A stretch of DNA of 64,000 bases, taken from positions 108,304 through 172,303 of the forward strand of contig NZ_BMMK01000011.1 in NCBI RefSeq assembly GCF_014645795.1. The letters are read 5' to 3'. The notes below the pieces were generated by a model. That model was not told the DNA's origin. It searched no databases and was given only the letters and a program-made list of their open reading frames with translations. Shown here piece by piece: positions 53,974 through 61,043 of the stretch; positions within the stretch are counted from its first letter, which is position 1; every line of letters begins with the position of its first letter. The translations under genes were made by a program, and so were the position numbers. Source of the DNA: Longimycelium tulufanense (lineage in GTDB: Bacteria; Actinomycetota; Actinomycetes; Mycobacteriales; Pseudonocardiaceae).

Positions 53974-55000
53974 GTCTATCCTTGGGGACGACGTACACAC
54001 GGTTCTCCGCCGGAACCACCACGCGCCGCGTTTCGGCAGGCACAGCGAACGTTCTGTCCTCAGCCGGAACAACAATCGTGCGCGGGCTAGGGACGATCTT
54101 CGTGCCCTCGAACGACGACGAAGCCGCCGGAGCAGTGGCAGACAGGCTGCCCGTCGCAGCAATCGTCTGGGCCGTGCCAGACATCGACGCGTTGGCGGCC
54201 GGGGCTGTTGTGTCCAGCGTGCCAGCCGTGGGGATCTCGCCCTCGAACGCGGCAGTTGCGGCCGGTGCCGTTGGTGACAGATCGCCGGCAACAGTGACCT
54301 CACCAGACGCAGACGAGGTTGCCGCCGGGGCGGTCGAGGCGAGATCGCCAGCAACAATGACGGCGCCAGACATCGAGGAGCTAGCGGCCGGTGCTGTGGC
54401 ATCCAGCGTGCCCGTAGCATCGGTGACGGCCGGCAGCTCGATCAGGCCGCTACCGTTGACCGTCGACGTGTTGGTGTTCGACACCGAATGGTCGCCCGCT
54501 GGCGCGTCCAACCGATAGAACGTCGACGCACGCATGTTGCCGGCGCCGTGCTCTTCGGTCACCGAACCATCAGCCGGTGCGGTGTAGTTCGTCGGCGTGT
54601 TATGAGTCGACGCCGCACCAGTCGTGTTCCAGCTAGAGAACACGTCCAGCAGCGTCGAACCCGCGGTAACACCGGTCAAAGTCCCGGTGTCACCGCTCGC
54701 GGCGCTAACCTGGTTCCACGTAGCCGGGATGCGTGCATTGCGGAACGCGATCGAGACTGTAGCGTTCGTGTCAGTGGTCGTCCACGACGTTCCCTCGCCA
54801 GCCGCCTCCTTGACGAGGACGGTAATACTCGACGAGGTCAGGTCCCGTGTAAAAACCTGCGCGAACCCGGTTCCCGTCGACCCGCCGGTATCCTGCCGGT
54901 AGCAGAAGACGAGACAGATATCCCCGTCCTGAACGCCCGTGGGAACAGTGGCAGAGTTGTCTGTTGTCGTGTTAGCAGCACCGACGAACGTGGTAGCCAA
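53966..55000 (-). CDS. Repeat-rich fibre-like protein
   Basis: The 344-aa product has a beta domain at 1-200, beginning like modules of the large tail protein. Five repeats of about 19-20 aa with core TAPAA-xxSxxG (about 200-300) follow. Four VVPAE-x-R-like units end the protein. This looks like an elongated virion appendage. Its place upstream of the terminase is unusual. It overlaps the small-subunit gene by eight bases. Confidence 0.7.
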   Translation of the reverse strand: MATTFVGAANTTTDNSATVPTGVQDGDICLVFCYRQDTGGSTGTGFAQVFTRDLTSSSITVLVKEAAGEGTSWTTTDTNATVSIAFRNARIPATWNQVSAASGDTGTLTGVTAGSTLLDVFSSWNTTGAASTHNTPTNYTAPADGSVTEEHGAGNMRASTFYRLDAPAGDHSVSNTNTSTVNGSGLIELPAVTDATGTLDATAPAASSSMSGAVIVAGDLASTAPAATSSASGEVTVAGDLSPTAPAATAAFEGEIPTAGTLDTTAPAANASMSGTAQTIAATGSLSATAPAASSSFEGTKIVPSPRTIVVPAEDRTFAVPAETRRVVVPAENRVYVVPKDRHA

Positions 55001-55019
55001 GGAGGATCATCCTCCCTCG

Positions 55020-55307
55020 CTATCTCTGTTCGATGGTGATAGAGATGCTGCGCTCCGCGGTAATGCCGTTCGACGTTGTGATCTTGTTGGAAACGCGGTA
55101 CGTAAACCCGGTAACCCCACCCGAGAGCTGCACCGTTGCCGTAGTGGCGTCATTGGTCTCCGAGTCGACGTTAATACCCGCAGGCCCAGTCACCTTCATC
55201 TTTGAGGTTGTGATCGTCTCGTCGACGGCGAGGTACTCTTCGCCCCAGTCGAACACGTAAGTCAAAACCTCGTCCGGATCTTTGATGAAGCTGCCCAAGT
55301 CAGACAT
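55020..55307 (-). CDS. Small Ig-like virion protein
   Basis: The 95-aa product (SFIKDPDEVLTYVFDWGEEYL, then GVTGFTYRVSNKITTSNGIT) has the pattern of phage Ig-like adaptor domains. Same-strand neighbours encode other virion proteins. Confidence 0.65.
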   Translation of the reverse strand: MSDLGSFIKDPDEVLTYVFDWGEEYLAVDETITTSKMKVTGPAGINVDSETNDATTATVQLSGGVTGFTYRVSNKITTSNGITAERSISITIEQR

Positions 55308-55315
55308 CAGCAGAC

Positions 55316-55474
55316 CTAAACGTCGTCCTGGTCCTCGACCGGTCGAACGCGCACCTCGAAGACGTCTGAGGACTCCGCGCCATAGCGGGCGATCAGGGCA
55401 GGCGCGATAATGAACTCACCGCATGACAGGGGAGCGCGCACTCGGTCGCGCGGGTCAGGGGTCCACGTACTCAT
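55316..55474 (-). CDS. Small hypothetical protein (52 aa)
   Basis: ATG 55474 follows TAGGAG at eight bases. The product is acidic at the end (EDQDDV) and contains APLSCGEFIIAPALIARYGA. It lies nine bases before the Ig-like gene. Good coding context, no family. Confidence 0.6.
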   Translation of the reverse strand: MSTWTPDPRDRVRAPLSCGEFIIAPALIARYGAESSDVFEVRVRPVEDQDDV

Positions 55475-55485
55475 AGCCTAAACTC

Positions 55486-55884
55486 CTAAAATGCCAGGTG
55501 GCCGGAAACGCTATACGTAATACTGCCCGAACCCGCGTGCGTCACAGAGATGCGCACAACAGAAGGCAGCGGCTCAGAAGCAGCGACGTTAGCTGTCCCA
55601 GTAATGCCGGGTCGCACGCGGAGCACCGTCGTACCAGCAGCAGTCAGCGATGCCGACGTCAAAATGTCCCAGGTCTTACCGCTTGCCACGCGGTCTACAC
55701 CCTGAAGCTTCACAATGATGTCCGCCGTCAAGTCAGCGGCCGTCACATCCACAACCACAACCAGACCAGATGCGCGCCCAAGACCCTCAAACTCCATCGT
55801 GTCAGGCGACGCGGTACGCGCCTCCGACGGCAGCACCACGAACGAACGCGTACCGCTACGCAGGTCTGTGATCACGTTAGCCAT
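55486..55884 (-). CDS. Beta-rich virion protein
   Basis: The 132-aa product (GLVVVVDVTAADLTADIIVK, TVLRVRPGITGTANV) resembles other small structural phage proteins and the 47141 gene in style. Possibly a head decoration protein. It is first of the late virion operon. Confidence 0.6.
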   Translation of the reverse strand: MANVITDLRSGTRSFVVLPSEARTASPDTMEFEGLGRASGLVVVVDVTAADLTADIIVKLQGVDRVASGKTWDILTSASLTAAGTTVLRVRPGITGTANVAASEPLPSVVRISVTHAGSGSITYSVSGHLAF

Positions 55885-56142
55885 AGCTCATCCCTGCTCA
55901 TGGCCGACACGGCCTCTGACCTGCGGCTATACAACGACCAACATCAACTGCGAAGTGCTCAAAACAGAGAGAGAAAAAAGGAAGAGGGCGGGGTCTTCCT
56001 GCCGCTCACTCAAACGGGCTAAAGGGTACCCCCCTAGGTCCCCTAAGCGGAGGATATATCCCTATCCTGCTCTCCTGTTCCTTCCTAAGAACATCGATAG
56101 CTTCGTAGGAACAGGACACCAGATGCCATATCGTATGTGGTG
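55885..56142. promoter_or_regulatory. Gap with possible late promoter and cos-like segment
   Basis: This 258-base region lies between HNH and the first virion gene. It contains a GC-rich GGGTACCCCCCTAGG segment near 56026 inside AT-richer DNA and AGGATA-N6-TATCCT at 56050-56067. In cos-packaging phages the HNH gene, cos site and terminase lie together, so a cos site is possible here. A promoter for the leftward late operon should also be here. Confidence 0.35.
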
Positions 56143-56427
56143 TTACCAAATCCTGCTATTCTTCGGATTGATGACTTCTTCTGGAGGCTTAATGCCACGA
56201 GACACATTGCATCTACGATGCGCTTCACGGGCGTTCGCCATATCCAGCGGATCACCACCACGGGACAGCGGCACTGCGTGGTCCAGGGACCAGGACCATG
56301 GGTGGGTCCAGTGCAGACTCAGGTCTATTGGTTTTGAGCACAGCCAACAGATGTTGAAACCTTCGAGCTTAAGCTGTCGTTTCAAGCGTTCAAATGGACG
56401 ACCAGAGCGACCACGTCTGTCTGTCAT
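56143..56427 (-). CDS. HNH endonuclease
   Basis: The 94-aa product has CWLCSKPIDL, WSLDHAVPLSRGG (the HNH core His/Asp) and NAREAHRRCNVSRG with the second Cys pair partner. Small phage HNH proteins often work with terminase during cos cleavage. ATG 56427 is used; a TTG four codons upstream is less likely. Confidence 0.85.
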   Translation of the reverse strand: MTDRRGRSGRPFERLKRQLKLEGFNICWLCSKPIDLSLHWTHPWSWSLDHAVPLSRGGDPLDMANAREAHRRCNVSRGIKPPEEVINPKNSRIW

Positions 56428-56578
56428 AGCAACAACCAATCAGGAGTACACACAGGTGACTCATGATGTGTCTGCATCTACTACCCATGAACGTCGGTGC
56501 TCAGGGCGGTGCTGTGCACGTAGTCCGTAAGCAGCGTGGCCCGCAATAACAAGAGTGTCCCCCAAAAGGAAGCTACCC

Positions 56579-56854
56579 CTAAGCAGAGAAGTGGGCCGTG
56601 CTGTTTGAGTCCCCCGAATGTTGCAGATCGTTCCCCTTGTTGCTCAGTCGCAACAGGTAAACGATCTGCTCCTCGTCGGTTTGGAACATCGGGCGCTCCA
56701 GCAGAAGCCTGCATCGAGCATCCGCCCAGTACGCACGTAGGCTATCCGACTTGAAACACCCTGAGTCAATCCAGTGCGGGGGGATGCGTACGATCGCCTC
56801 CCGAAGACCCAACCGCTCAACGTGTTCTCTCAACTGCTCAGCACTCAGGTACAT
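56579..56854 (-). CDS. Small hypothetical protein
   Basis: The 91-aa product from ATG 56854 (MYLSAEQLREHVERLGLREA) is soluble, with an ADARCRLLLERPMFQTDEEQ stretch. Its start shares a base with the phosphoesterase stop. No family recognised. The following 151 bases (56428-56578) show no gene. Confidence 0.5.
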   Translation of the reverse strand: MYLSAEQLREHVERLGLREAIVRIPPHWIDSGCFKSDSLRAYWADARCRLLLERPMFQTDEEQIVYLLRLSNKGNDLQHSGDSNSTAHFSA

Positions 56855-58050
56855 CACAGCACCTTCAGACCGTCCCAGCCCGATTCATCGACGGTGAACA
56901 CCAGCAGTCCGGGATCTGAGTCTTCCCCCCTGTTGAGCCGATACCAGTCCGACCCATTGTCGATCGTGGGTGCTTGTATCCACCACCGGGAGCGGCCAGT
57001 GTGTTGCGATCTCCCAACAGGCTGCACCCGAAGATGATGGAAATGCCCTGTCAACAACAGGTCGGCATCTGCGGCCGGTTGTCCACCGAGCGCCTGTCCA
57101 GCCCACCACTGCGGGATGCGCTCGGGACGGGTGACCTGGTGGCCGTGTGTCACGGCGAGAATGGTTCCGTGCACGTCCAGTGCGATGGTCTCTTGCCACA
57201 TGTCCGGGACGACGAACGACACGTGTCCGAAGACGTCGGGATTGAGGCTGAACGCGTCGGCGACGGCGGTCAGAGTCTCCAGGCCGTAGTCGTCGCCAGG
57301 TCGACCAAGTCGATCCTTGCCCCGTCGCCACTGTCCATGGTTGCTCGGCACACCGGCACACACGACGCGAGAGTGGCGGGCTGCAAGCCGCGTCGCCGCC
57401 TCGGTGAAGAGCCGTCTCGCCAGCCGCAACTGCTCGGGGAACGACAGATCATTGGTGAACGACTGCTGTGGCGTGTTCTCAAACGATTCGACACAGTCAC
57501 CGCAGTCGATCAGATAGGCCGAGTCGCAGGGATTCTGCTTGGTGTACTCGTCCAGTGCGTCGAGCTTGGCCAGGATCCGGTCAACAAGCTTTTCGCTGCC
57601 GCCACGAGATCCCACCTTGCCGACCTGTAGGTCTGCATACGCCACAACGAGAGCACGACCCGTACCGGCTGCTCTGGGTGTCTGCTTACGCCTGGTGGCC
57701 TTGACGACCTTGACGATATCGTTGACGTCGAGGGTGGCGGAGGTACCAGAATCCCGATCCTCGATGGCGAAGCGACAGTAGACCGACGGCGACCCAGGGT
57801 CTCCCCAGAATCTTACCTGGGTCAAAACGACGCGTTTGTCTGACGGGATCGTCAGGTTGGGAACTACGCGTTGGATCTCGTCGCGCCAGTGCTGCTCATC
57901 CTCGGGAATTTCGTCGAGCTGGACAGTGACTTCTACCGGCCCGGTCGCGTCATACCTGACACCGGGTTCAAACCCCTTGGGTGCTGAAGCCCGCGGCCGT
58001 TTCGCATCAGGCTGCGTAGGCTGCGAAAGCCGGTCAGCGAGATTACCCAT
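56854..58050 (-). CDS. Calcineurin-like metallophosphoesterase
   Basis: The 398-aa product has the metal-binding motifs YADLQVGK, LIDCGDCVE, GVPSNHGQW, VTHGHQ and LTGHFHHLRV in order. An N-terminal domain of about 135 aa precedes them. It probably hydrolyses phosphodiesters in DNA metabolism. Its N-terminus (LADRLSQPTQP) resembles the next gene (LADRLREPTKRP). Confidence 0.85.
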   Translation of the reverse strand: MGNLADRLSQPTQPDAKRPRASAPKGFEPGVRYDATGPVEVTVQLDEIPEDEQHWRDEIQRVVPNLTIPSDKRVVLTQVRFWGDPGSPSVYCRFAIEDRDSGTSATLDVNDIVKVVKATRRKQTPRAAGTGRALVVAYADLQVGKVGSRGGSEKLVDRILAKLDALDEYTKQNPCDSAYLIDCGDCVESFENTPQQSFTNDLSFPEQLRLARRLFTEAATRLAARHSRVVCAGVPSNHGQWRRGKDRLGRPGDDYGLETLTAVADAFSLNPDVFGHVSFVVPDMWQETIALDVHGTILAVTHGHQVTRPERIPQWWAGQALGGQPAADADLLLTGHFHHLRVQPVGRSQHTGRSRWWIQAPTIDNGSDWYRLNRGEDSDPGLLVFTVDESGWDGLKVL

Positions 58051-58327
58051 GCGAGGGACTGGCCTTCATGCGACTCTGGTAGTGCTCTTTATTCTGATGC
58101 TCACAGGAGCACTCTCCGCGTCGATGCCGGCGAACCGTTGCCGCCCGCATGTCGTAGCCTTCTGCCTGCAAGGCTTCTGCGATGTTCCGCGACGTGTAAC
58201 GCTCGTCTGCGAGAGCGGTGTCTAGTGCCTTCCTGTCGGCGCCTTCAAGTCTGCCGAGCAAGAGACCGAACGTGCATTGCGACCTAGGACGCTTTGTTGG
58301 CTCACGGAGCCTGTCCGCAAGGGACAT
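58043..58327 (-). CDS. Small HTH protein
   Basis: The 94-aa product has a helix-turn-helix-like segment (YTSRNIAEALQAEGYDMRAATVRRHRRG) described here by its key residues, and CSCEH near the end. It opens like the phosphoesterase. Overlap of eight bases. Likely DNA-binding. Confidence 0.6.
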   Translation of the reverse strand: MSLADRLREPTKRPRSQCTFGLLLGRLEGADRKALDTALADERYTSRNIAEALQAEGYDMRAATVRRHRRGECSCEHQNKEHYQSRMKASPSHG

Positions 58328-58336
58328 ACAGAAACC

Positions 58337-58630
58337 TCACCAAGGGAGGGGGTTCGACAACGTCATCGTGCCGAACAACATGTGAATCCACAGCCATGTC
58401 ATGAACACACCCATGACGATGCGGCGCCATGACAGGCCGTTAGATTTGCCCTTACCGGGGCGGCGGTTCTTCGCGGTCATCCATTCGCGGATGCGCTGGA
58501 AACTCCACGCATGTTCGCTCAGTGTCTCGTTGTTGCCCTTGAGTAGCGCGTGTCCTTCGAGAACGACGAAGGCCATACCCCAAACGATCCAGCCCCACGT
58601 GTTGAGGTCCAAATCCCAAGGACTAGACAT
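58337..58630 (-). CDS. Small two-TM membrane protein
   Basis: The 97-aa product from ATG 58630, after GGAAGG, has TM helices at about 10-28 (WGWIVWGMAFVVLEG) and 73-92 (IVMGVFMTWLWIHMLFG), joined by a basic segment. Role unknown. Confidence 0.55.
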   Translation of the reverse strand: MSSPWDLDLNTWGWIVWGMAFVVLEGHALLKGNNETLSEHAWSFQRIREWMTAKNRRPGKGKSNGLSWRRIVMGVFMTWLWIHMLFGTMTLSNPLPW

Positions 58631-58632
58631 GC

Positions 58633-58842
58633 TCAACCTTCCATGTACCGCTCTAGCTGCGCGAGTAGTCGACGCTTTTCTACTAGCTGCTCAACGGCGA
58701 TGTCCCACTTGCGAGCATCTATCGCGGCGTTGAGTCGAAACTCTGTGGCGTCAAGTGCGCGGCTAAGTTCGTCGAGCGCGGTGAAGGACTCGGGACGTTC
58801 TTCACGTCTCTTCCGCCACGCCGGCATCGTGCGCACCGACAT
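58633..58842 (-). CDS. Small helical protein
   Basis: The 69-aa product from ATG 58842 is a charged coiled-helix protein (ALDELSRALDATEFRLNAAID, then VEQLVEKRRLLAQLERY). No family recognised. It lies one base after the preceding stop. Confidence 0.55.
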   Translation of the reverse strand: MSVRTMPAWRKRREERPESFTALDELSRALDATEFRLNAAIDARKWDIAVEQLVEKRRLLAQLERYMEG

Positions 58843-58843
58843 T

Positions 58844-59164
58844 TCACTCGTCGTCTTCCTCGTCGTCGTCGAGCGAATCCAGGTCCTCATCGACGCTGAC
58901 AGGGAAGTCGAGTCTGTTGTCGTCCTCCAACTGCATTAGATATGCGCGCAACATGCTCTCTGCTGACCACTCGCTCATGCCGACGGTGGCGGGGATGCAC
59001 AACAGAGATCCTTGCGGAGTGAGCACCTGTATCACACCGGTCATGCCAACGACGCGTAGGCGGTCGTCGATCTCGGCCTTGGCGAGCGCTTCATGGACGA
59101 TGTCGACAGGAGGCTTCTTGGCGGCTTCAGGCTCGGGGCGGTGTTTCTGGGTCTTCTTCGCCAT
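58844..59164 (-). CDS. Hypothetical protein with acidic tail
   Basis: The 106-aa product has a Lys-rich start, a central VVGMTGVIQVLTPQGSLLCI stretch and a tail of about 20 Asp/Glu residues. Acidic tails of this type may mimic DNA. No family recognised. Confidence 0.55.
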   Translation of the reverse strand: MAKKTQKHRPEPEAAKKPPVDIVHEALAKAEIDDRLRVVGMTGVIQVLTPQGSLLCIPATVGMSEWSAESMLRAYLMQLEDDNRLDFPVSVDEDLDSLDDDEEDDE

Positions 59165-59183
59165 GGTTCACCGCCTTTCCGGA

Positions 59184-59264
59184 TGGCCCCGGGGGCAGGA
59201 TTTGAACCTGCATCGTGCGGGCGGAAGACACACGTCTGGTGGGGCAGTTGCCAGTATCGGTCAT
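59184..59264 (-). other. tRNA-like 3' fragment
   Basis: On the minus strand the sequence GCAGG-TTCAAAT-CCTGC forms a T-arm. CCCCGGG-G-CCA follows in the right place for an acceptor 3' strand, discriminator and encoded CCA. The needed 5' acceptor CCCGGGG and a clear anticodon arm are absent. It is probably a decayed or partial tRNA rather than a working one. Confidence 0.4.
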
Positions 59265-59277
59265 GTCGGGCCACGTT

Positions 59278-59919
59278 TCAACCTCCTTCCTCGGAATGTG
59301 ACAGATCCCACTCGAATTTGATTCCGAGGACTGTGGCCAGGTGTCGAAAGTGCGTCTGCGGCCACCGGTACTTACACGCCAAACAGATGCAACCATCTGG
59401 CGACAAGGACAACGCGGCCACACGAACAGCCTCCCCCGATGAATCAGGCCGATACACAGTCCGCACCCCGCAGGCCGGGCACGGAGCCACCAGTTCCAGT
59501 GGCCGGGGCGGGTCAAGAAAGCCTCCGATGGACTTCACCCAACCGGCCGTTGTCGAGGCGACCCAGGACACGGTGTCAGGCTCGGCGCATCGACACGCCT
59601 CGACCTGGACGTGCGCCAATTGGTCCTCGATGCGGATGATGCCGCGGTAGTCCCACCGAGTAGCCATGTCCCACGCGCCTGAGCGGACCGTTTGGAGCAG
59701 GTCTACGGCGTCGAGGTTGAGTGGTGCGGCGACGCCGCTGGATCGCCGGCCGTGGGGGTCTCGGCCGTTGTAGACGGCCTGCCTGAGCTGATTCAGCAGG
59801 CTCGGCACAAGGTAAGTTGCGGTGCTCCCGTCGTCATGCTCGATGACACTTTCACCGGGCTCGATCAAACGGCCGATTGAGACCCTGATTTCGTCATAGA
59901 GCCGCCCAAGGTCAGTCAT
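59278..59919 (-). CDS. Zinc-ribbon phage protein
   Basis: The 213-aa product has an N-terminal helical domain (LLNQLRQAVYNGRDPHGRR), a Trp-rich middle and two CxxC knuckles (CPACG and CLACK) forming a zinc ribbon near the end. Actinophages commonly encode relatives in early regions. Start overlaps the previous stop. Confidence 0.65.
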   Translation of the reverse strand: MTDLGRLYDEIRVSIGRLIEPGESVIEHDDGSTATYLVPSLLNQLRQAVYNGRDPHGRRSSGVAAPLNLDAVDLLQTVRSGAWDMATRWDYRGIIRIEDQLAHVQVEACRCAEPDTVSWVASTTAGWVKSIGGFLDPPRPLELVAPCPACGVRTVYRPDSSGEAVRVAALSLSPDGCICLACKYRWPQTHFRHLATVLGIKFEWDLSHSEEGG

Positions 59920-60086
59920 GACCCCAGCACCTCGTCTTCAGCCCGATCGGCCGTCTCTGACAGCCTCAGGGCCAATTCACGGGCCTGCGGGGGCGTGAGC
60001 ACGTCAGCGACCATTCCGACCGACACCCACACGCGGCATACATCCCCATCACGCGGGTGCAGGAGATGTACGCGCCAGTCCTTCAC
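59916..60086 (-). CDS. Small hypothetical protein (56 aa)
   Basis: GTG 60086 overlaps the upstream stop as GTGA and follows GAGGTGA. The ATG at 60128 would overlap 46 bases of the neighbour. The product (VKDWRVHLLHPRDGDVCRVW, then LTPPQARELALRLSETAD) ends in a helix typical of small phage proteins. Confidence 0.6.
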   Translation of the reverse strand: MKDWRVHLLHPRDGDVCRVWVSVGMVADVLTPPQARELALRLSETADRAEDEVLGS

Positions 60087-60259
60087 GAGGTCACCTCGCC
60101 AGCAATCACCGCATTGCAGGTCAGACACACGTACAGGCGCATCTGCGTCCGCTTACCATCCTCACCCAGACGCTGCATCTTGACACCTTCGAGGCATGTG
60201 TAAAGGCCGAGGGGAGCGAGATCCGAATGCGCACATCCAGACAGCCCGGGGAAGTTCAT
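60083..60259 (-). CDS. Small zinc-ribbon-like protein (58 aa)
   Basis: ATG 60259 overlaps the RusA stop (ATGA). It has HSDLAPLGLYTCLEGVKMQR and VCLTCNAV, giving a Cys set that may bind zinc. It fits exactly between two start-stop overlaps, which supports it. Confidence 0.6.
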   Translation of the reverse strand: MNFPGLSGCAHSDLAPLGLYTCLEGVKMQRLGEDGKRTQMRLYVCLTCNAVIAGEVTS

Positions 60260-60666
60260 CGCAGCTCACCAACAATCACATGACAACCGCTGGCATCGTG
60301 GTTTCGCACCAGCATCTTTGACACCGATAGGGACGCCACCTGTGAGTCGTCGGCCCACAGCCCGGCCGACCCAACAGCGTCGAGAACGGCGCGAACCAAC
60401 TTGTCGAGGTCGGGCCGCTTCACATGCCACGCGTCGCCGCGTCGGGCAGTGGACGGCCTGGGCATCAGAAACTCGATCCGCGCCCACAGGGGTACGCCCC
60501 TGGCCCAGCCGCTTTGGCCATCCATGGCGTTGAGTACGGCTTCTCGCACGTCCTGACGCCAGGGTTTGACGTGTTTCGACGATTCGACCATGACGCCGTT
60601 GCCGACGTGCCGCTTAGAACCCTGCGGAGCGGGCCTGCCGGGCACGAAAACGTCGACGGTGTTCAC
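60256..60666 (-). CDS. rusA: RusA-like Holliday junction resolvase
   Basis: The 136-aa endonuclease resolves four-way DNA junctions. Motifs are VPGRPAPQGSKRHV at the start and RPDLDKLVRAVLDAVG followed by LWADDSQV, giving the conserved Asp cluster. GTG 60666 overlaps the upstream stop. It acts in phage recombination or replication. Confidence 0.88.
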   Translation of the reverse strand: MNTVDVFVPGRPAPQGSKRHVGNGVMVESSKHVKPWRQDVREAVLNAMDGQSGWARGVPLWARIEFLMPRPSTARRGDAWHVKRPDLDKLVRAVLDAVGSAGLWADDSQVASLSVSKMLVRNHDASGCHVIVGELR

Positions 60667-60842
60667 CGGGCCACGTCCTGGTCGGCTCTAGCCGAGTTGG
60701 CTCGCATGGCGCCGTTCTCGATGATGCTGGCCAACTCGAAGGCTTCGTCGATGGTCATGCATGTAATCCGAAGTTCTTGGTTGTCGATGAGGCAGAGCAG
60801 CCGTTGGTTGTAGGAGTGCCGAACTAGTTCAAACCTGTCCAT
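60663..60842 (-). CDS. Small hypothetical protein (59 aa)
   Basis: ATG 60842 opens the frame MDRFELVRHSYNQRLLCLID, which ends ANSARADQDVAR and overlaps the RusA start (GTGA). The start-stop coupling supports it as the first gene of the RusA group. Confidence 0.6.
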   Translation of the reverse strand: MDRFELVRHSYNQRLLCLIDNQELRITCMTIDEAFELASIIENGAMRANSARADQDVAR

Positions 60843-60885
60843 GGTGGTTAGGTCACCCTTCCCTACTCTTGTGTTAAGTAGATGC

Positions 60886-60979
60886 GCCTCAGTGTGTCCC
60901 TGTGAGGAGGAGAGGAGAAGAGAGAATATATATATCTACCTGGTCTTTTATTCTCTTCACCTCTCCTCAACACTGAGGC
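60886..60979. repeat. Long imperfect inverted repeat
   Basis: GCCTCAGTGT (60886-60895) pairs with ACACTGAGGC (60970-60979). Inside, GAGGAGAGG-A-GAAGAGA (60907-60923) pairs with TCTCTTC-A-CCTCTCCTC (60952-60968). The centre is an AT run, AATATATATAT. It lies in the 201-base gap between the ATPase gene and the RusA group. It may be a terminator, promoter region or replication element. Confidence 0.7.
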
Positions 60980-61043
60980 AAAGAATCACTCTCTGTGACA
61001 GCGACTACTGTCTGTTTCCATTTGCTTCACTTCCCTCAACGCC

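Noticed and set aside
59184-59264. Functional tRNA gene
   Set aside because: The 5' acceptor strand and anticodon arm are missing, so only a tRNA-like fragment is reported.
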